The notes beneath the pieces are model-generated. The model made no database searches and was not told the DNA's origin. It was given only the letters and a program-made list of their open reading frames with translations. A program made the translations under genes and the position numbers. 33,222 nt of DNA, from the NCBI GenBank assembly GCA_022841705.1, contig JALHQZ010000005.1, forward strand, positions 1 to 33,222. The letters run 5' to 3'. Source of the DNA: Pirellulales bacterium. GTDB lineage: Bacteria > Planctomycetota > Planctomycetia > Pirellulales > Lacipirellulaceae. Every line of letters begins with the position of its first letter. Within the stretch, counting starts at the first letter, position 1. Below are positions 18,285 through 26,371 of the stretch, piece after piece.

Positions 18285-19326
18285 ACCAGTCCGCTGGGAT
18301 GCCACAACTTTGGCGATGTCTTTGCTGCGGACCACACCCGTCAATGATGGATTTGGCATCGACGCCTACGCCATTTCGAATGATGGCGACATCATTGTTG
18401 GCAACACCGCGAACCCCAACGGCAATTTTCCGATTGCCCCCTCGGGCTCTTATCGGTGGACGACCGGGGGTGGATTTGAAGCGGTCCCTATTTCGCCGGG
18501 TGAACCGGGCATCACGGGGGCCGCTGCTAGTCTTATTTCGGGGGATGGCAATGTCGTAGCGGGAACCGCTGCTTATGTCGGGCTCTCGCGTGCGTTCCGC
18601 TGGAATTCCCAAGAGGGCATGAAATTGATTCCGACGCTCCCGACAGTTACTGAAGTAACGCCCTACAATCTCGTACTCGGATTGTCGGATGATGGTACGG
18701 TACTCGTCGGACAGTCAACATCGGGCTTTAACATTGAAGCGTTTCGATGGACGGAGGACGAAGCGACCGTTGGCCTTGGGTTCTTACCAAACACAGTTAC
18801 AAGCAGTGCGCGAGATATCACTGCCGATGGGAAGACGATAGTCGGCACGAGCGGCTCGGAGGCGTTTCGGTGGCGAGCGGATACCGGCATGATTGGACTT
18901 GGTACGGTCAATTCCAATCAATACTACAGTGCCGCGGAGTTCGCCTCAGCAAAGGGAGAACTTATCTTTGGTGAATACCAAACTCCGAGTGATTTTCGAT
19001 TTTTCGTTTGGAGCCATTCCCAAGGCATGCGAGATTTCACGGATGTGCTCCTACAGGACTTCGGACTCGGCATACAGCTGAGCGGCTGGTCAAGGCTTCG
19101 ACCTTCAGGAGTTTCTGGCGATTTATTGACCATCGTTGGGAGTGGCATCAATCCACAGGGTGACCAAGAGGCATGGCTGGTGCGATTGGACCGTCCGATT
19201 GGAGTTCCGGAGCCCACAGCAATCGCGCTTGCTACTTTCGCGCTCGGTTTATCAATCCTTGTTACCGGACGCAATAATGAATCCTCCGGGAGCCAGTGCT
19301 CTCCGCCTCGACAAACGACCAATTAA
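18184..19326 (+). CDS. HAF-repeat extracellular protein with PEP-CTERM sorting signal (body of the frameshifted gene)
   Basis: The open frame covers several HAF-type repeats, each with a pattern like AYAISNDGDIIVGNT followed by YRWTTGGGFEAVP or AFRWNSQEGMKLIP. A C-terminal PEP-CTERM signal is visible: VPEPTAIALATFALGLSIL, then basic residues, but with a longer tail than usual (NNESSGSQCSPPRQTTN). PEP-CTERM proteins are exported and processed by an exosortase. The first part of this frame (before about 18320) is probably not translated; the true N-terminus with the signal peptide is in the frame at 18078. Without repair of the frameshift the product would lack a signal peptide, so the gene is likely inactive. 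The gene looks less GC-rich than its neighbours. Confidence 0.72.
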   Translation: MAVIRASLAAFLAMVRRLWVWQPRLDYLRTICFEPVRWDATTLAMSLLRTTPVNDGFGIDAYAISNDGDIIVGNTANPNGNFPIAPSGSYRWTTGGGFEAVPISPGEPGITGAAASLISGDGNVVAGTAAYVGLSRAFRWNSQEGMKLIPTLPTVTEVTPYNLVLGLSDDGTVLVGQSTSGFNIEAFRWTEDEATVGLGFLPNTVTSSARDITADGKTIVGTSGSEAFRWRADTGMIGLGTVNSNQYYSAAEFASAKGELIFGEYQTPSDFRFFVWSHSQGMRDFTDVLLQDFGLGIQLSGWSRLRPSGVSGDLLTIVGSGINPQGDQEAWLVRLDRPIGVPEPTAIALATFALGLSILVTGRNNESSGSQCSPPRQTTN

Positions 19327-19333
19327 CAACAAA

Positions 19334-19362
19334 CCCCGGGCTGGAACTTGTCCAACCCGGGG
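19334..19362 (-). terminator. Strong hairpin between converging genes, terminator-like
   Basis: CCCCGGG-CTGGA and TCCAA-CCCGGGG form a 12-bp stem with one mismatch and a five-base loop. On the minus strand it is followed by TTTGTTGTTAATT, which suits termination of the thioredoxin-like gene. It also lies just after the PEP-CTERM gene on the plus strand, so it may act in both directions. Confidence 0.7.
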
Positions 19363-19400
19363 CGGATGTCTGCTCTTAAGTTGATTTCACTTCGCCGCGA

Positions 19401-19985
19401 TTAGTAGCCGCGTTGGCACTTGGCGCAGTAAGGCTTGGGCGAATAGTTCACCGTTGGCATGCTGAACTCGTCAGCGGGCGGGGTGTAGGTCATCGGCTCG
19501 GCGGCGGAGACTTCGCTCACCACCGGCTTGGCGACGACGTGCCGCGATTGGTTCACGCCCGCTTGGTACTGCTGGAGCGTGCTCTTCCAAGCGTTGGCGT
19601 CGATCGGGCCGGCGTGCCGATGGAGGATCGATTTGCCTTCGCGATCGATGATCGCCACGTGCGGGTAGCTCTTCACGTTGAACACCTTGGCGACCGCTTG
19701 GCCGTATTCGGTGCTGACATCCACGTGGCACAACTCGTAATTAGCGAGCAGCTTGGCCGAATCCTTGCCGGTGAGCAACGTGCGATCCACGCTTTGGTCT
19801 TCGCAAGCGGGATCGTCCAGTACCACCACCAGCGGGCGTTCTTCGCTACGGGTTTCAGCCAGGGCTTGGCCGTAGTCGGCTTGCCACTGCGGCTTAGTCG
19901 TTGCGGCGCCGCAATTGTGTGCGACGCTGGCATTGAGGGCAGCCACGCTGAGCACCAGCGCGAAGTTCATCCAATTCATAACCAT
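19401..19985 (-). CDS. Secreted thioredoxin-fold protein without the usual CxxC
   Basis: This 194-residue protein has a signal peptide (MNWMNFALVLSVAALNASVA). The thioredoxin-like core has RPLVVVLDDPACEDQSVDRTL, where a normal protein has its CxxC, then AKVFNVKSYPHVAIIDREGKSILHRHAG with the conserved cis-Pro loop (SYPHVAI). Only one Cys is present in the active-site position, so disulfide oxidoreductase activity of the standard kind is not expected. A CxxC does occur at the very C-terminus (PYCAKCQRGY), on a Pro-rich tail. The start at 19985 is fixed by an AAGGAG ribosome site centred about 12 nt upstream. It is monocistronic and faces the hairpin at 19334-19362. The fold is well supported; the role is unknown. 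Confidence 0.85.
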   Translation of the reverse strand: MVMNWMNFALVLSVAALNASVAHNCGAATTKPQWQADYGQALAETRSEERPLVVVLDDPACEDQSVDRTLLTGKDSAKLLANYELCHVDVSTEYGQAVAKVFNVKSYPHVAIIDREGKSILHRHAGPIDANAWKSTLQQYQAGVNQSRHVVAKPVVSEVSAAEPMTYTPPADEFSMPTVNYSPKPYCAKCQRGY

Positions 19986-20582
19986 TACAAAACACTCCTT
20001 TTAAGGACCGCTGCGGATTGCTCGGGGGACTTGCGCTTCAGCGAGGCAAACTGCCTCGCAGCCGGTAGCGAAATCACGCACGCGCAAGGCGCCAAACAAA
20101 CATAGCGGTGGGACGGCAAGGGAAAGTTTGGGCAAAGTCAACGCTTGTCACCGATCGCGGTAACGGCAAACTTTCGGAACGTCTCAAACAGTAAAGGTGG
20201 GAAAAAAACTGCTACCGGCGGGGCCTCATGCCCTTCGAATCATCACGCAGCACGCATCAAAGGAGTCAATCTCGAAGCTGAGGTACGTAGCACCCTACCG
20301 GATTGAAATAAGATCGCAAGTGGGCACCGGGGTGAACCTAACGAAAATGCAAGTTTCAAGGTAAATCAAGATGCAGCGCAATCTCGACTTAAGTCGAAGG
20401 GCTGGCGCTCAATCACTGAATATCAAACGACTTACGACTACGCGCGCCGACGAAACTGCTTGAAATGCCGACGCTTCGCGCTTCACCGCAATTTTTTGAT
20501 TTCGGGGCGCGTGTGAAAATAGGCAATCATCAAATTATCGCGAATTGGCTGATTGACAGAGCGCGCCGATTAGCGCAGACAC
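19986..20582. other. Long intergenic region, no gene seen
   Basis: About 600 bp hold no credible reading frame. The first 15-20 bp are the ribosome site and leader of the thioredoxin-like gene. A perfect 14-bp palindrome TCGACTTAAGTCGA is at 20384-20397, and GAGGCAAACTGCCTC is near 20042-20056. The composition is less GC-rich than the genes around it. A small RNA cannot be excluded from sequence alone. Confidence 0.5.
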
Positions 20583-20653
20583 GTACGACGGGCTTCTCAG
20601 CCCGTCGGCTTAGTGAGTGACCGCTGCGTGACGGGCTGAGAAGCCCTTCGTAC
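20583..20653. repeat. REP-doublet-like element, family F
   Basis: Arms 20583-20606 and 20630-20653 (24 nt) are inverted with one mismatch around a 23-nt spacer. The left arm is a hairpin: GACGGGCT, loop TCTC, AGCCCGTC. The element ends exactly 7 nt from the stop codon of the minus-strand HtrA-type gene at 20661, so it would be the 3' end of that mRNA. Confidence 0.8.
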
Positions 20654-20660
20654 CAGTAAG

Positions 20661-21740
20661 CTAAGCAGCGCCGAGGCGGAGCGCGACATCAAGCTGCTGG
20701 CCGTCGCGCAACACGGTCACGTTCACGGTATCGCCCGGTCGATGGTTTTCCATCACCCGTAGAAAGTCATCGCTCGTCTTCACCGGTTCGTTATCGATGG
20801 CGATGATGGTGTCGCTGTTGCGATCGACGGTGGTTTGCACGTAGACCACGGGGCCGGCGCGGCGTTCACTCCGTTTCAGACCCCACCCCTTTAAGCCCGC
20901 AAGTTCCGCAGGACCACCTTTACTGAGTTTGACGATTCGTAAACCCTCGGTGGTTTCAATCACGTTCACGATGCCGTGGTAGGGCCGAATCAGTTTGCCG
21001 TTCTGCACGAGTTCCGGAAGGTAGCGGCGAATGCGGTCGACCGGGATGGCGAAACCAACGCCCGCGCTCTGCCCGCTTTTGCTCGCAATCGCCACGTTCA
21101 TGCCGATCATCCGACCACTGGAATCCAAGAGCGGGCCGCCGGAATTGCCGGGGTTCATCGCCGCGTCGGTTTGAATAAGGCCTTGCATATCCCGGCCGGA
21201 AACCCGGCTCGGGAGCGAACGATTCAGGCTCGATACAATGCCCGTTGTGAGTGTTCCGCCCAGCCCAAACGGGTTACCTAGCACATAGGTTTTCTGCCCC
21301 ACCCGCAGACTTTCCGAATTGCCCAGCGTGATGGGCACCAGCTCTTCAGCGGGGGCTTCGATCTTGAGCACAGCAATATCGTACTCGGCGTCGGCGCCAA
21401 CAACCTGCGCGTCATAAGTTTTGTTATTGAGCGTTACGTTCACATCCTGGGCCCCTTCCACCACGTGAAAGTTGGTGACGATGTGCCCCTGACGGTCCAC
21501 CACCGAGCCCGAACCGGAGCCCGTGCTTTCATGCTCTAGCCCAAAGAACCGATCCACCTCGACCGCGCTGGTATCGATGCTCACCACGCTGCGGTTGGCG
21601 ATTTCGTACGCCCGCATGTTCGCCATTTCCTCCGGAGTGTACTGCGCCGGCGGCAGAGCAGCCGGCGGAGCGGCAAGTTGGGCGAAGCCAGACGCCGCCA
21701 AGAGACATAGAGCACAAACCGAAGCAACCTGACGAACCAT
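20661..21740 (-). CDS. HtrA/DegP-type periplasmic serine protease with PDZ domain
   Basis: This 359-residue trypsin-like protease belongs to the HtrA group. The start at 21740 gives a good signal peptide (MVRQVASVCALCLLAASGFAQ). The catalytic triad is complete: His92 in TNFHVVEG, Asp121 in EYDIAVLKI and Ser200 in NPGNSGGPLL. One C-terminal PDZ domain (about residues 255-355) ends in DTIIAIDNEPVKTSDDFLRVMENHRPGDTVNVTVLRDGQ. Enzymes of this family degrade or refold misfolded envelope proteins. Having a single PDZ domain makes it closer to DegS/HhoA layouts than to DegP, but there is no membrane anchor apart from the signal peptide. The gene is monocistronic, and the 222-bp gap upstream separates it from the divergent ROK gene. 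Confidence 0.93.
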   Translation of the reverse strand: MVRQVASVCALCLLAASGFAQLAAPPAALPPAQYTPEEMANMRAYEIANRSVVSIDTSAVEVDRFFGLEHESTGSGSGSVVDRQGHIVTNFHVVEGAQDVNVTLNNKTYDAQVVGADAEYDIAVLKIEAPAEELVPITLGNSESLRVGQKTYVLGNPFGLGGTLTTGIVSSLNRSLPSRVSGRDMQGLIQTDAAMNPGNSGGPLLDSSGRMIGMNVAIASKSGQSAGVGFAIPVDRIRRYLPELVQNGKLIRPYHGIVNVIETTEGLRIVKLSKGGPAELAGLKGWGLKRSERRAGPVVYVQTTVDRNSDTIIAIDNEPVKTSDDFLRVMENHRPGDTVNVTVLRDGQQLDVALRLGAA

Positions 21741-21932
21741 AAAGACTTGCTTGAGCGAGAGTTGAAGGATCAGGACGAACCGAACCAGTTGGCGTTCCCT
21801 ACGATTCAACCGCAGCGAAGGTTCGCCGTAAAGCGGTCTGTTTCGAGCGACCGGGCGCTGGCGCGTGGCGGCTGATTGCCGAATCGCGGCGGGTCATTCA
21901 TATTGGGCGATCTGCAACATTTGCTTCCCTCG

Positions 21933-21960
21933 CCCCAGACCTCTAGCCCCTAGTCCCTTC
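21933..21960 (+). repeat. Heptanucleotide tandem repeat (CCCCTAG family) abutting a start codon
   Basis: Four degenerate heptads, CCCCAGA, CCTCTAG, CCCCTAG and TCCCTTC, run up to 2 nt before the ATG at 21963. They replace any Shine-Dalgarno sequence. The placement mirrors the ACTGACC repeat at 7402-7430. Confidence 0.65.
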
Positions 21961-21962
21961 CA

Positions 21963-22961
21963 ATGGCTGCTCAGATTTTCGCTGGGATCGATGTCGGCGG
22001 CCAAACCATTAAGCTCGGGCTGGTGACCGAGACCGGCCACACGCTGGTGACGGGCGTCATCCCCACCGAACCCGACACGGGGCCCGCCGCCGCCGCGGAA
22101 CGTTCGGCCGAAAAACTGCGGAAGATGTGTGCCGAGGCCCAAGTTGGCTATGAGCAAATCGCGCGGGTAGGGTTGGCGACCCCCGGGCCGATGGACATTG
22201 CCCGGGGAATGCTGCTAAGCCCCGGCAACTTGCGGGCCTGGTGGCAATCGCCGGTGCGAGACCTGTTTTCGCTGGCGTGCCAAAAACCGGTGCGGTTCGC
22301 CAACGACGCCAATGCCGCCGCCTTCGGCGAGTACTGGGCGGGCGCCGCCCGCGAGTACCACAGCATGGTGATGGTGACGCTCGGCACCGGCGTGGGGGGG
22401 GGCATTGTGATTGGCGACCTATTGGTGGAAGGCGCCCACAGCAACGGCGCCGAGATTGGTCATAACCTGATTGACCTAGCCGACGACGCGCCGGTCAGCA
22501 CGGCCAATGTGCGCGGCGCGTTGGAAGCATACGTTGGTTCCTACGGCGTGGTGCGCCGCGCGAAGGAAGCACTCGCGGATGCAATAACCGACGGACCGCT
22601 CCGGGCGATGGAGGCTAAGGAAGGGGAGCTCACCCCGCTGATGGTGGCCCAAGCGGCTGAAGCGGGCGATCCGCTGGCGTGGCAGGTGATCGCTGACACC
22701 GCCAAGTTTCTAGCAATCGGCATGGTAACGATGATTCACACCATCGATCCGGAAAGCGTGGTGATTGGCGGCGCGATGACGTTTGGCGGCGCGGGCCATC
22801 CGCTTGGTGAACGCTTCTTAGCGGCGGTCCGAGACGAAACCAATCGCCGCGTGCTGGCCGACTTAAGTGGGAAAGTTCACATCGACTTCGCGACGCTCGG
22901 CAGCGCTGCGGGTTATATCGGCGCCGCGGGGCTGGCGCGGCGCGACGCGCTCCGCCTTTAA
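21963..22961 (+). CDS. ROK-family sugar kinase lacking the zinc-binding cysteines
   Basis: This 332-residue ROK protein (glucokinase / transcriptional-repressor family) without a DNA-binding domain is therefore a kinase type. The N-terminal phosphate loop IFAGIDVGGQTIKLGLV is present, followed by ATPGPMD, FANDANAAAFGEYWAGAA with the catalytic Asp, and VTLGTGVGGGIVIG. The conserved His remains in GAEIGHNLIDL. The cysteine cluster (CxCGxxGC) that normally binds zinc is replaced by APVSTANVRGALEAYVG, which has no Cys. The rest of that segment (GALEAYV) aligns with the usual GCLEAYAS. Glucose is the usual substrate of this group, but the altered zinc loop makes the substrate and activity uncertain. 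Confidence 0.9.
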   Translation: MAAQIFAGIDVGGQTIKLGLVTETGHTLVTGVIPTEPDTGPAAAAERSAEKLRKMCAEAQVGYEQIARVGLATPGPMDIARGMLLSPGNLRAWWQSPVRDLFSLACQKPVRFANDANAAAFGEYWAGAAREYHSMVMVTLGTGVGGGIVIGDLLVEGAHSNGAEIGHNLIDLADDAPVSTANVRGALEAYVGSYGVVRRAKEALADAITDGPLRAMEAKEGELTPLMVAQAAEAGDPLAWQVIADTAKFLAIGMVTMIHTIDPESVVIGGAMTFGGAGHPLGERFLAAVRDETNRRVLADLSGKVHIDFATLGSAAGYIGAAGLARRDALRL

Positions 22962-23215
22962 AATCAGCGCTAGGCCGTAGAATCGTCACAACCGGACTTC
23001 CGGATGCGCAGGCCGAACGGTTGGCGCCGGCAAGTTTAACTGCCGCAGGCCCGAACTCCCTGGTTTTCCGCTTGGACCGCAGCCGCAGCCGACTACGCTG
23101 AAAACAACCCGGATCACGACAAATTGTTGCCGGCCAGCGATTACCGGCATAACATTGAGTAAGGTGAGATGGAGCTCTCGGATTCAACGTGGTCACTAGC
23201 GTGTGGAGTTGAACG

Positions 23216-23833
23216 ATGGCTCGGTTACTCGTTTGTGTGTTCTTGCTGATTGCCGTTAGCACTGCGGCGGCGCAGCGCGCGTCCATCAATCGCAATCCGA
23301 GTTTGAACTCAAGTCCCGCAGCCAACCAATTCATGCGGCAGATTCAAACACAGTCGGTAGGAACGGGGTTTTCCGCCGAGAGCCAAAATGCGCTCGCGCT
23401 TTCTCAGGGCAATCCCGCGAACGTGTTTCAGAACTTAGGCCGCAACCCCAACGATTTTTTGACTGCTCGGCCCACCGCCAGCAGCGGTTCGATATTCGGC
23501 GGCGGCGGCGGCGCGCCGGCCCAGAAGCCGTTCGCCAACGCGAATCGCGGTCCAACGGTGAGCCCGTGGCTGGGGCTGTTTGGGAACGGCGTCACCAGCA
23601 GCGATTTCAATTACAACACCATCGTTCGGCCCATGCTGCAGCAACAAGAAACGAATCGGAATCTCCAGCGGCAACAACAAGAACTGGGGCAACGCTTCCA
23701 ACAGCTTTCGGGGCAACCGGCGTTCGATCCGCGCGGTTCACAAACCCAGGCGCCAACCGGACACACCACGGTGTTTCAGTATTTCTCGCACTTCTATCCT
23801 TCGAAGGGCCAGCGTCCGCCCGCGCGACGCTAG
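23216..23833 (+). CDS. Secreted Gln/Asn-rich protein, function unknown
   Basis: This 205-residue protein has a signal peptide (MARLLVCVFLLIAVSTAAAQ). The mature part is low in charge and rich in Asn, Gln, Ser and Gly, with a GSIFGGGGGAPAQ stretch near the middle and a Gln-rich helix (LQQQETNRNLQRQQQELGQRFQQL) towards the end. There are no cysteines or known domains. The C-terminus is basic (SKGQRPPARR). It converges with the kinase gene at 23867. It is probably a small exported or surface protein. Confidence 0.75.
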   Translation: MARLLVCVFLLIAVSTAAAQRASINRNPSLNSSPAANQFMRQIQTQSVGTGFSAESQNALALSQGNPANVFQNLGRNPNDFLTARPTASSGSIFGGGGGAPAQKPFANANRGPTVSPWLGLFGNGVTSSDFNYNTIVRPMLQQQETNRNLQRQQQELGQRFQQLSGQPAFDPRGSQTQAPTGHTTVFQYFSHFYPSKGQRPPARR

Positions 23834-23866
23834 ATACTTCCTGCGGGCGCCACTGTCCGGCGTAAG

Positions 23867-25528
23867 TCAATCGCCCGCGCGGCTTTGCCGGAAGTACTTC
23901 AGCCCCGGCAGAAAGAACGCCGCCGCGGAGACAAGGCCGTACAGCGTGACGCCGTACTCGCAACCGGCGCGGTTCATCGACGCCATCAGCAGCGAACAGC
24001 CGAAGAGCGCTGCCGCTTGCAGGTAAAAGGCCCCGGAGAGGATGCCGGCTTTAACCGCGAAAGCCATCCCGCTGATGAGCCCCAGCACGGGCGAGAGGGA
24101 GAGCACGGGCAGGCGCAATTCCCACTCGACAAAGAACAGCAGCATCACCGCCGCGATGCTGCCCCCCCAGATGTGGGCGATCTGCCGTTCGACCGCGGTG
24201 ACCGGTCCGGCGCGGTGACGCAACTTCCAAAAAATGGGCGACCACACCGCGAGCGCCCCGCCCCACAGCACCACGTAGGGAAGATGGGAATCCATCAGTG
24301 GCCAGCGCTCCCGCGCCAGATGCATGGCGTTGGTCACCACGCAAATCACCAGCAGCACCAGGGCGTGCCACATCCAGAGCAAACCCCAGTTCTCCAGAAT
24401 CGCGGCGTGATGCGTTTCGCGAAACACCCGGGCCAGCACCTGGGTGAACTGGCCACTTCGGGCCGCGATCGGCTCGCTGCGCAAGTAAGCGTCCAAATCG
24501 TTTGCCAGCGCCTCTGCCGATTCGTAGCGCAACTCCGGCGGTTTTTGCAGCGAGCGGAGCAAAATCATCTCCAGGTCGCGATCGATCTTGCGGTTTAGCA
24601 GCCGCGGTGCCACGGGATCTTGCTCCAGGAGCATCAGCACCGTGTCTACCGGCGTCGGCCCTTGAAATGGTGCGCGGCCTGTCAGCAGTGCGTAGAGAAT
24701 GGCGCCCAAGCTGTAAACATCGCTAAGCGGACCAACTTCACCTCGGCCACCGGAGGCTTGCTCCGGCGCCATGTAGCTCGGCGTGCCAAGTATAGCGCCC
24801 GTCTGCGTGAGCGTGTGGTGTGAAGCCTGGTCGGTTCGCAACCGTTTGGCTAAACCAAAATCGCTGACATGTACGCGGCCACCATCATCCACCAGCACGT
24901 TCGCGGGTTTCAGATCGCGATGGATGATGCCGCGCTGATGAGCGTAGTGAATCGCGCGGGCGATGTCACGCACCAACCGCGCCGCTTCACGATTCGACAA
25001 CGGACCTTCCTGCAGCTTCTCTGCCAGTGTCTCGCCCACTACCAGGGGCATGCTGAAGTAGAGCCGGCCTTGGTGTTCGCCCACTTCGTAGATGGGAATG
25101 ATGCCGGGATGTTCCAGCCGGGCCACCGCTTCAGCTTCGCTGCGAAAGCGGCGCTGCTCCTCTGGCGAGGCCAAGGCGCCTTGCAGCATCAGCTTCACCG
25201 CCACCTTACGACTGAGGCTTTTCTGCCGCGCGTGGTAGACAATGCCCATCCCGCCCCGGCCGATTTCGGACGTGAGCGTGTAGTCGCCCAATTCGCATGG
25301 TAGTCGCGGTTCATCGATCAGCGCCGCCGACCCCGAAGAATGCGTAATCGTGGCGGAGTAACTCGCCACCGCTTTAGTGACCAGCACGGCGCCCCACAAG
25401 TCGCGAATCTCCTCCGCCAGCTCTGGATGTTGCGCTTCAAGCTGCTGCCGGTGCGCATTGTCCCCCCGCTCCGCCGCCGCGGTGAGATCGTCGAGTAGCA
25501 CGGCAAGTTGTGAATCGCGATCTTGCAT
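23867..25528 (-). CDS. Membrane Ser/Thr protein kinase (Hanks type)
   Basis: This 553-residue kinase has a short N-terminal helical region (residues 1-75, with QQLEAQHPELAEEIRDLWGAVL), then the kinase domain (about 83-350). Key residues are the Gly loop IGRGGMGIVY (89-98), Lys112 in VAVKLM, HRDLKPAN with Asp205, and DFG at 223-225 followed by GTPSYMAPEQ. The C-terminal third (about 383-545) is hydrophobic with about six membrane segments and no recognised sensor. Start 25528 was chosen; a longer frame begins in repeat-derived sequence. The sigma-factor gene lies 216 nt upstream on the same strand. Kinase and ECF sigma pairs are common in planctomycetes, and the kinase may control the sigma factor (inference). 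Confidence 0.93.
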   Translation of the reverse strand: MQDRDSQLAVLLDDLTAAAERGDNAHRQQLEAQHPELAEEIRDLWGAVLVTKAVASYSATITHSSGSAALIDEPRLPCELGDYTLTSEIGRGGMGIVYHARQKSLSRKVAVKLMLQGALASPEEQRRFRSEAEAVARLEHPGIIPIYEVGEHQGRLYFSMPLVVGETLAEKLQEGPLSNREAARLVRDIARAIHYAHQRGIIHRDLKPANVLVDDGGRVHVSDFGLAKRLRTDQASHHTLTQTGAILGTPSYMAPEQASGGRGEVGPLSDVYSLGAILYALLTGRAPFQGPTPVDTVLMLLEQDPVAPRLLNRKIDRDLEMILLRSLQKPPELRYESAEALANDLDAYLRSEPIAARSGQFTQVLARVFRETHHAAILENWGLLWMWHALVLLVICVVTNAMHLARERWPLMDSHLPYVVLWGGALAVWSPIFWKLRHRAGPVTAVERQIAHIWGGSIAAVMLLFFVEWELRLPVLSLSPVLGLISGMAFAVKAGILSGAFYLQAAALFGCSLLMASMNRAGCEYGVTLYGLVSAAAFFLPGLKYFRQSRAGD

Positions 25529-25548
25529 TTTTTGAAGAATCAAAGTCA

Positions 25549-25709
25549 ACCACAGAGTGCACAAAGAAGCACTGGGGAAAAAAGAAAGGAAGAGTTGGTG
25601 AGCAGGTTTTTGATTGTCACTGTACCACTCACTTCCTCCTCCTATTCCATTCCTGCGGTAACGTAGGAACTTCCTGCTACTCATCCTTTTCTCTGTGCTT
25701 CTCTGTGGT
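25549..25709. repeat. Dyad of ACCACAGAG repeats between sigma factor and kinase
   Basis: ACCACAGAGTGCACAAAG near 25549-25566 and CTCTGTGCTTCTCTGTGGT at 25691-25709 are rough reverse complements of each other, with A-rich and CT-rich tracts next to them. The block nearly fills the 216-bp gap in the sigma-kinase unit. It looks like another family of paired repeat, less regular than the hairpin doublets. Confidence 0.5.
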
Positions 25710-25744
25710 GAATCTTTTTCTCCGAAGTGAATAAGGTGCGACTT

Positions 25745-26371
25745 CTAGGTTTCTTCTTCACCGGCCAGCAGCACCCGCAGCCGCCGCATCGCACGTAAGT
25801 GCCGCATGCTGGCGGCTTGGGCGGAGAGGCCCAACGCTTCGGCCACCTCGGAATTGTTTAACCGCTCAAAATGCCGCATCACCACAATTTCTTGATCCTG
25901 CGGATCAAGTTGGCCGCATGCTTGCTCGAACCGGCGCTGGAGTTCGCTCCACGTGGCCGCCGCGGCGGGGGTTAACTGCTGGTCGGTAATCTGGCCGATC
26001 AAATCGAGCGCCGAGCCTTCGTCGTTGGCCGCCGAAAGCAGCGGCTGCTCGCGGTCCAAGCTGCGGCGGGCCGCCACGCGGTGCCGGCGATGAGCATCGA
26101 TCAGCCGATCCTTGGCCATTTGCCGCAGCCACAGGTGAAACGGCATCAGCGGGTTGGCCAAATACTCGTTTAGCCGGCGATTGGCTTCCACTAGCACATC
26201 CTGGACGATGTCGCTGGCGTCCACCCGGCGACCGAGGACTTTGTCCATCCGGAGGTCGATCATCCGTCGAACGGCCTCCCGGTGGCGCTCGAGCAGGGCA
26301 TTCCGGGCTGCGTCATCGCCCGATTTCACGCTGGAGAGCAGTTCTTGCGTGTCGTCGGCGGCAGGCCACAT
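25745..26371 (-). CDS. ECF-like RNA polymerase sigma factor
   Basis: This is a 208-residue sigma-70 family factor of the ECF type. Region 2 is visible in DASDIVQDVLVEANRRLNEY and PFHLWLRQMAKDRLIDAHRRH (about residues 51-97). Region 4 is in LDPQDQEIVVMRHFERLNNSEVAEALGLSAQAASMRHLRAMRRLRVLL (about 156-203). The linker is long, as in the planctomycete groups associated with Ser/Thr kinases. No anti-sigma gene is adjacent; the next gene on the strand is the membrane kinase at 23867-25528. Promoter recognition by this factor cannot be predicted here. Confidence 0.9.
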   Translation of the reverse strand: MWPAADDTQELLSSVKSGDDAARNALLERHREAVRRMIDLRMDKVLGRRVDASDIVQDVLVEANRRLNEYLANPLMPFHLWLRQMAKDRLIDAHRRHRVAARRSLDREQPLLSAANDEGSALDLIGQITDQQLTPAAAATWSELQRRFEQACGQLDPQDQEIVVMRHFERLNNSEVAEALGLSAQAASMRHLRAMRRLRVLLAGEEET

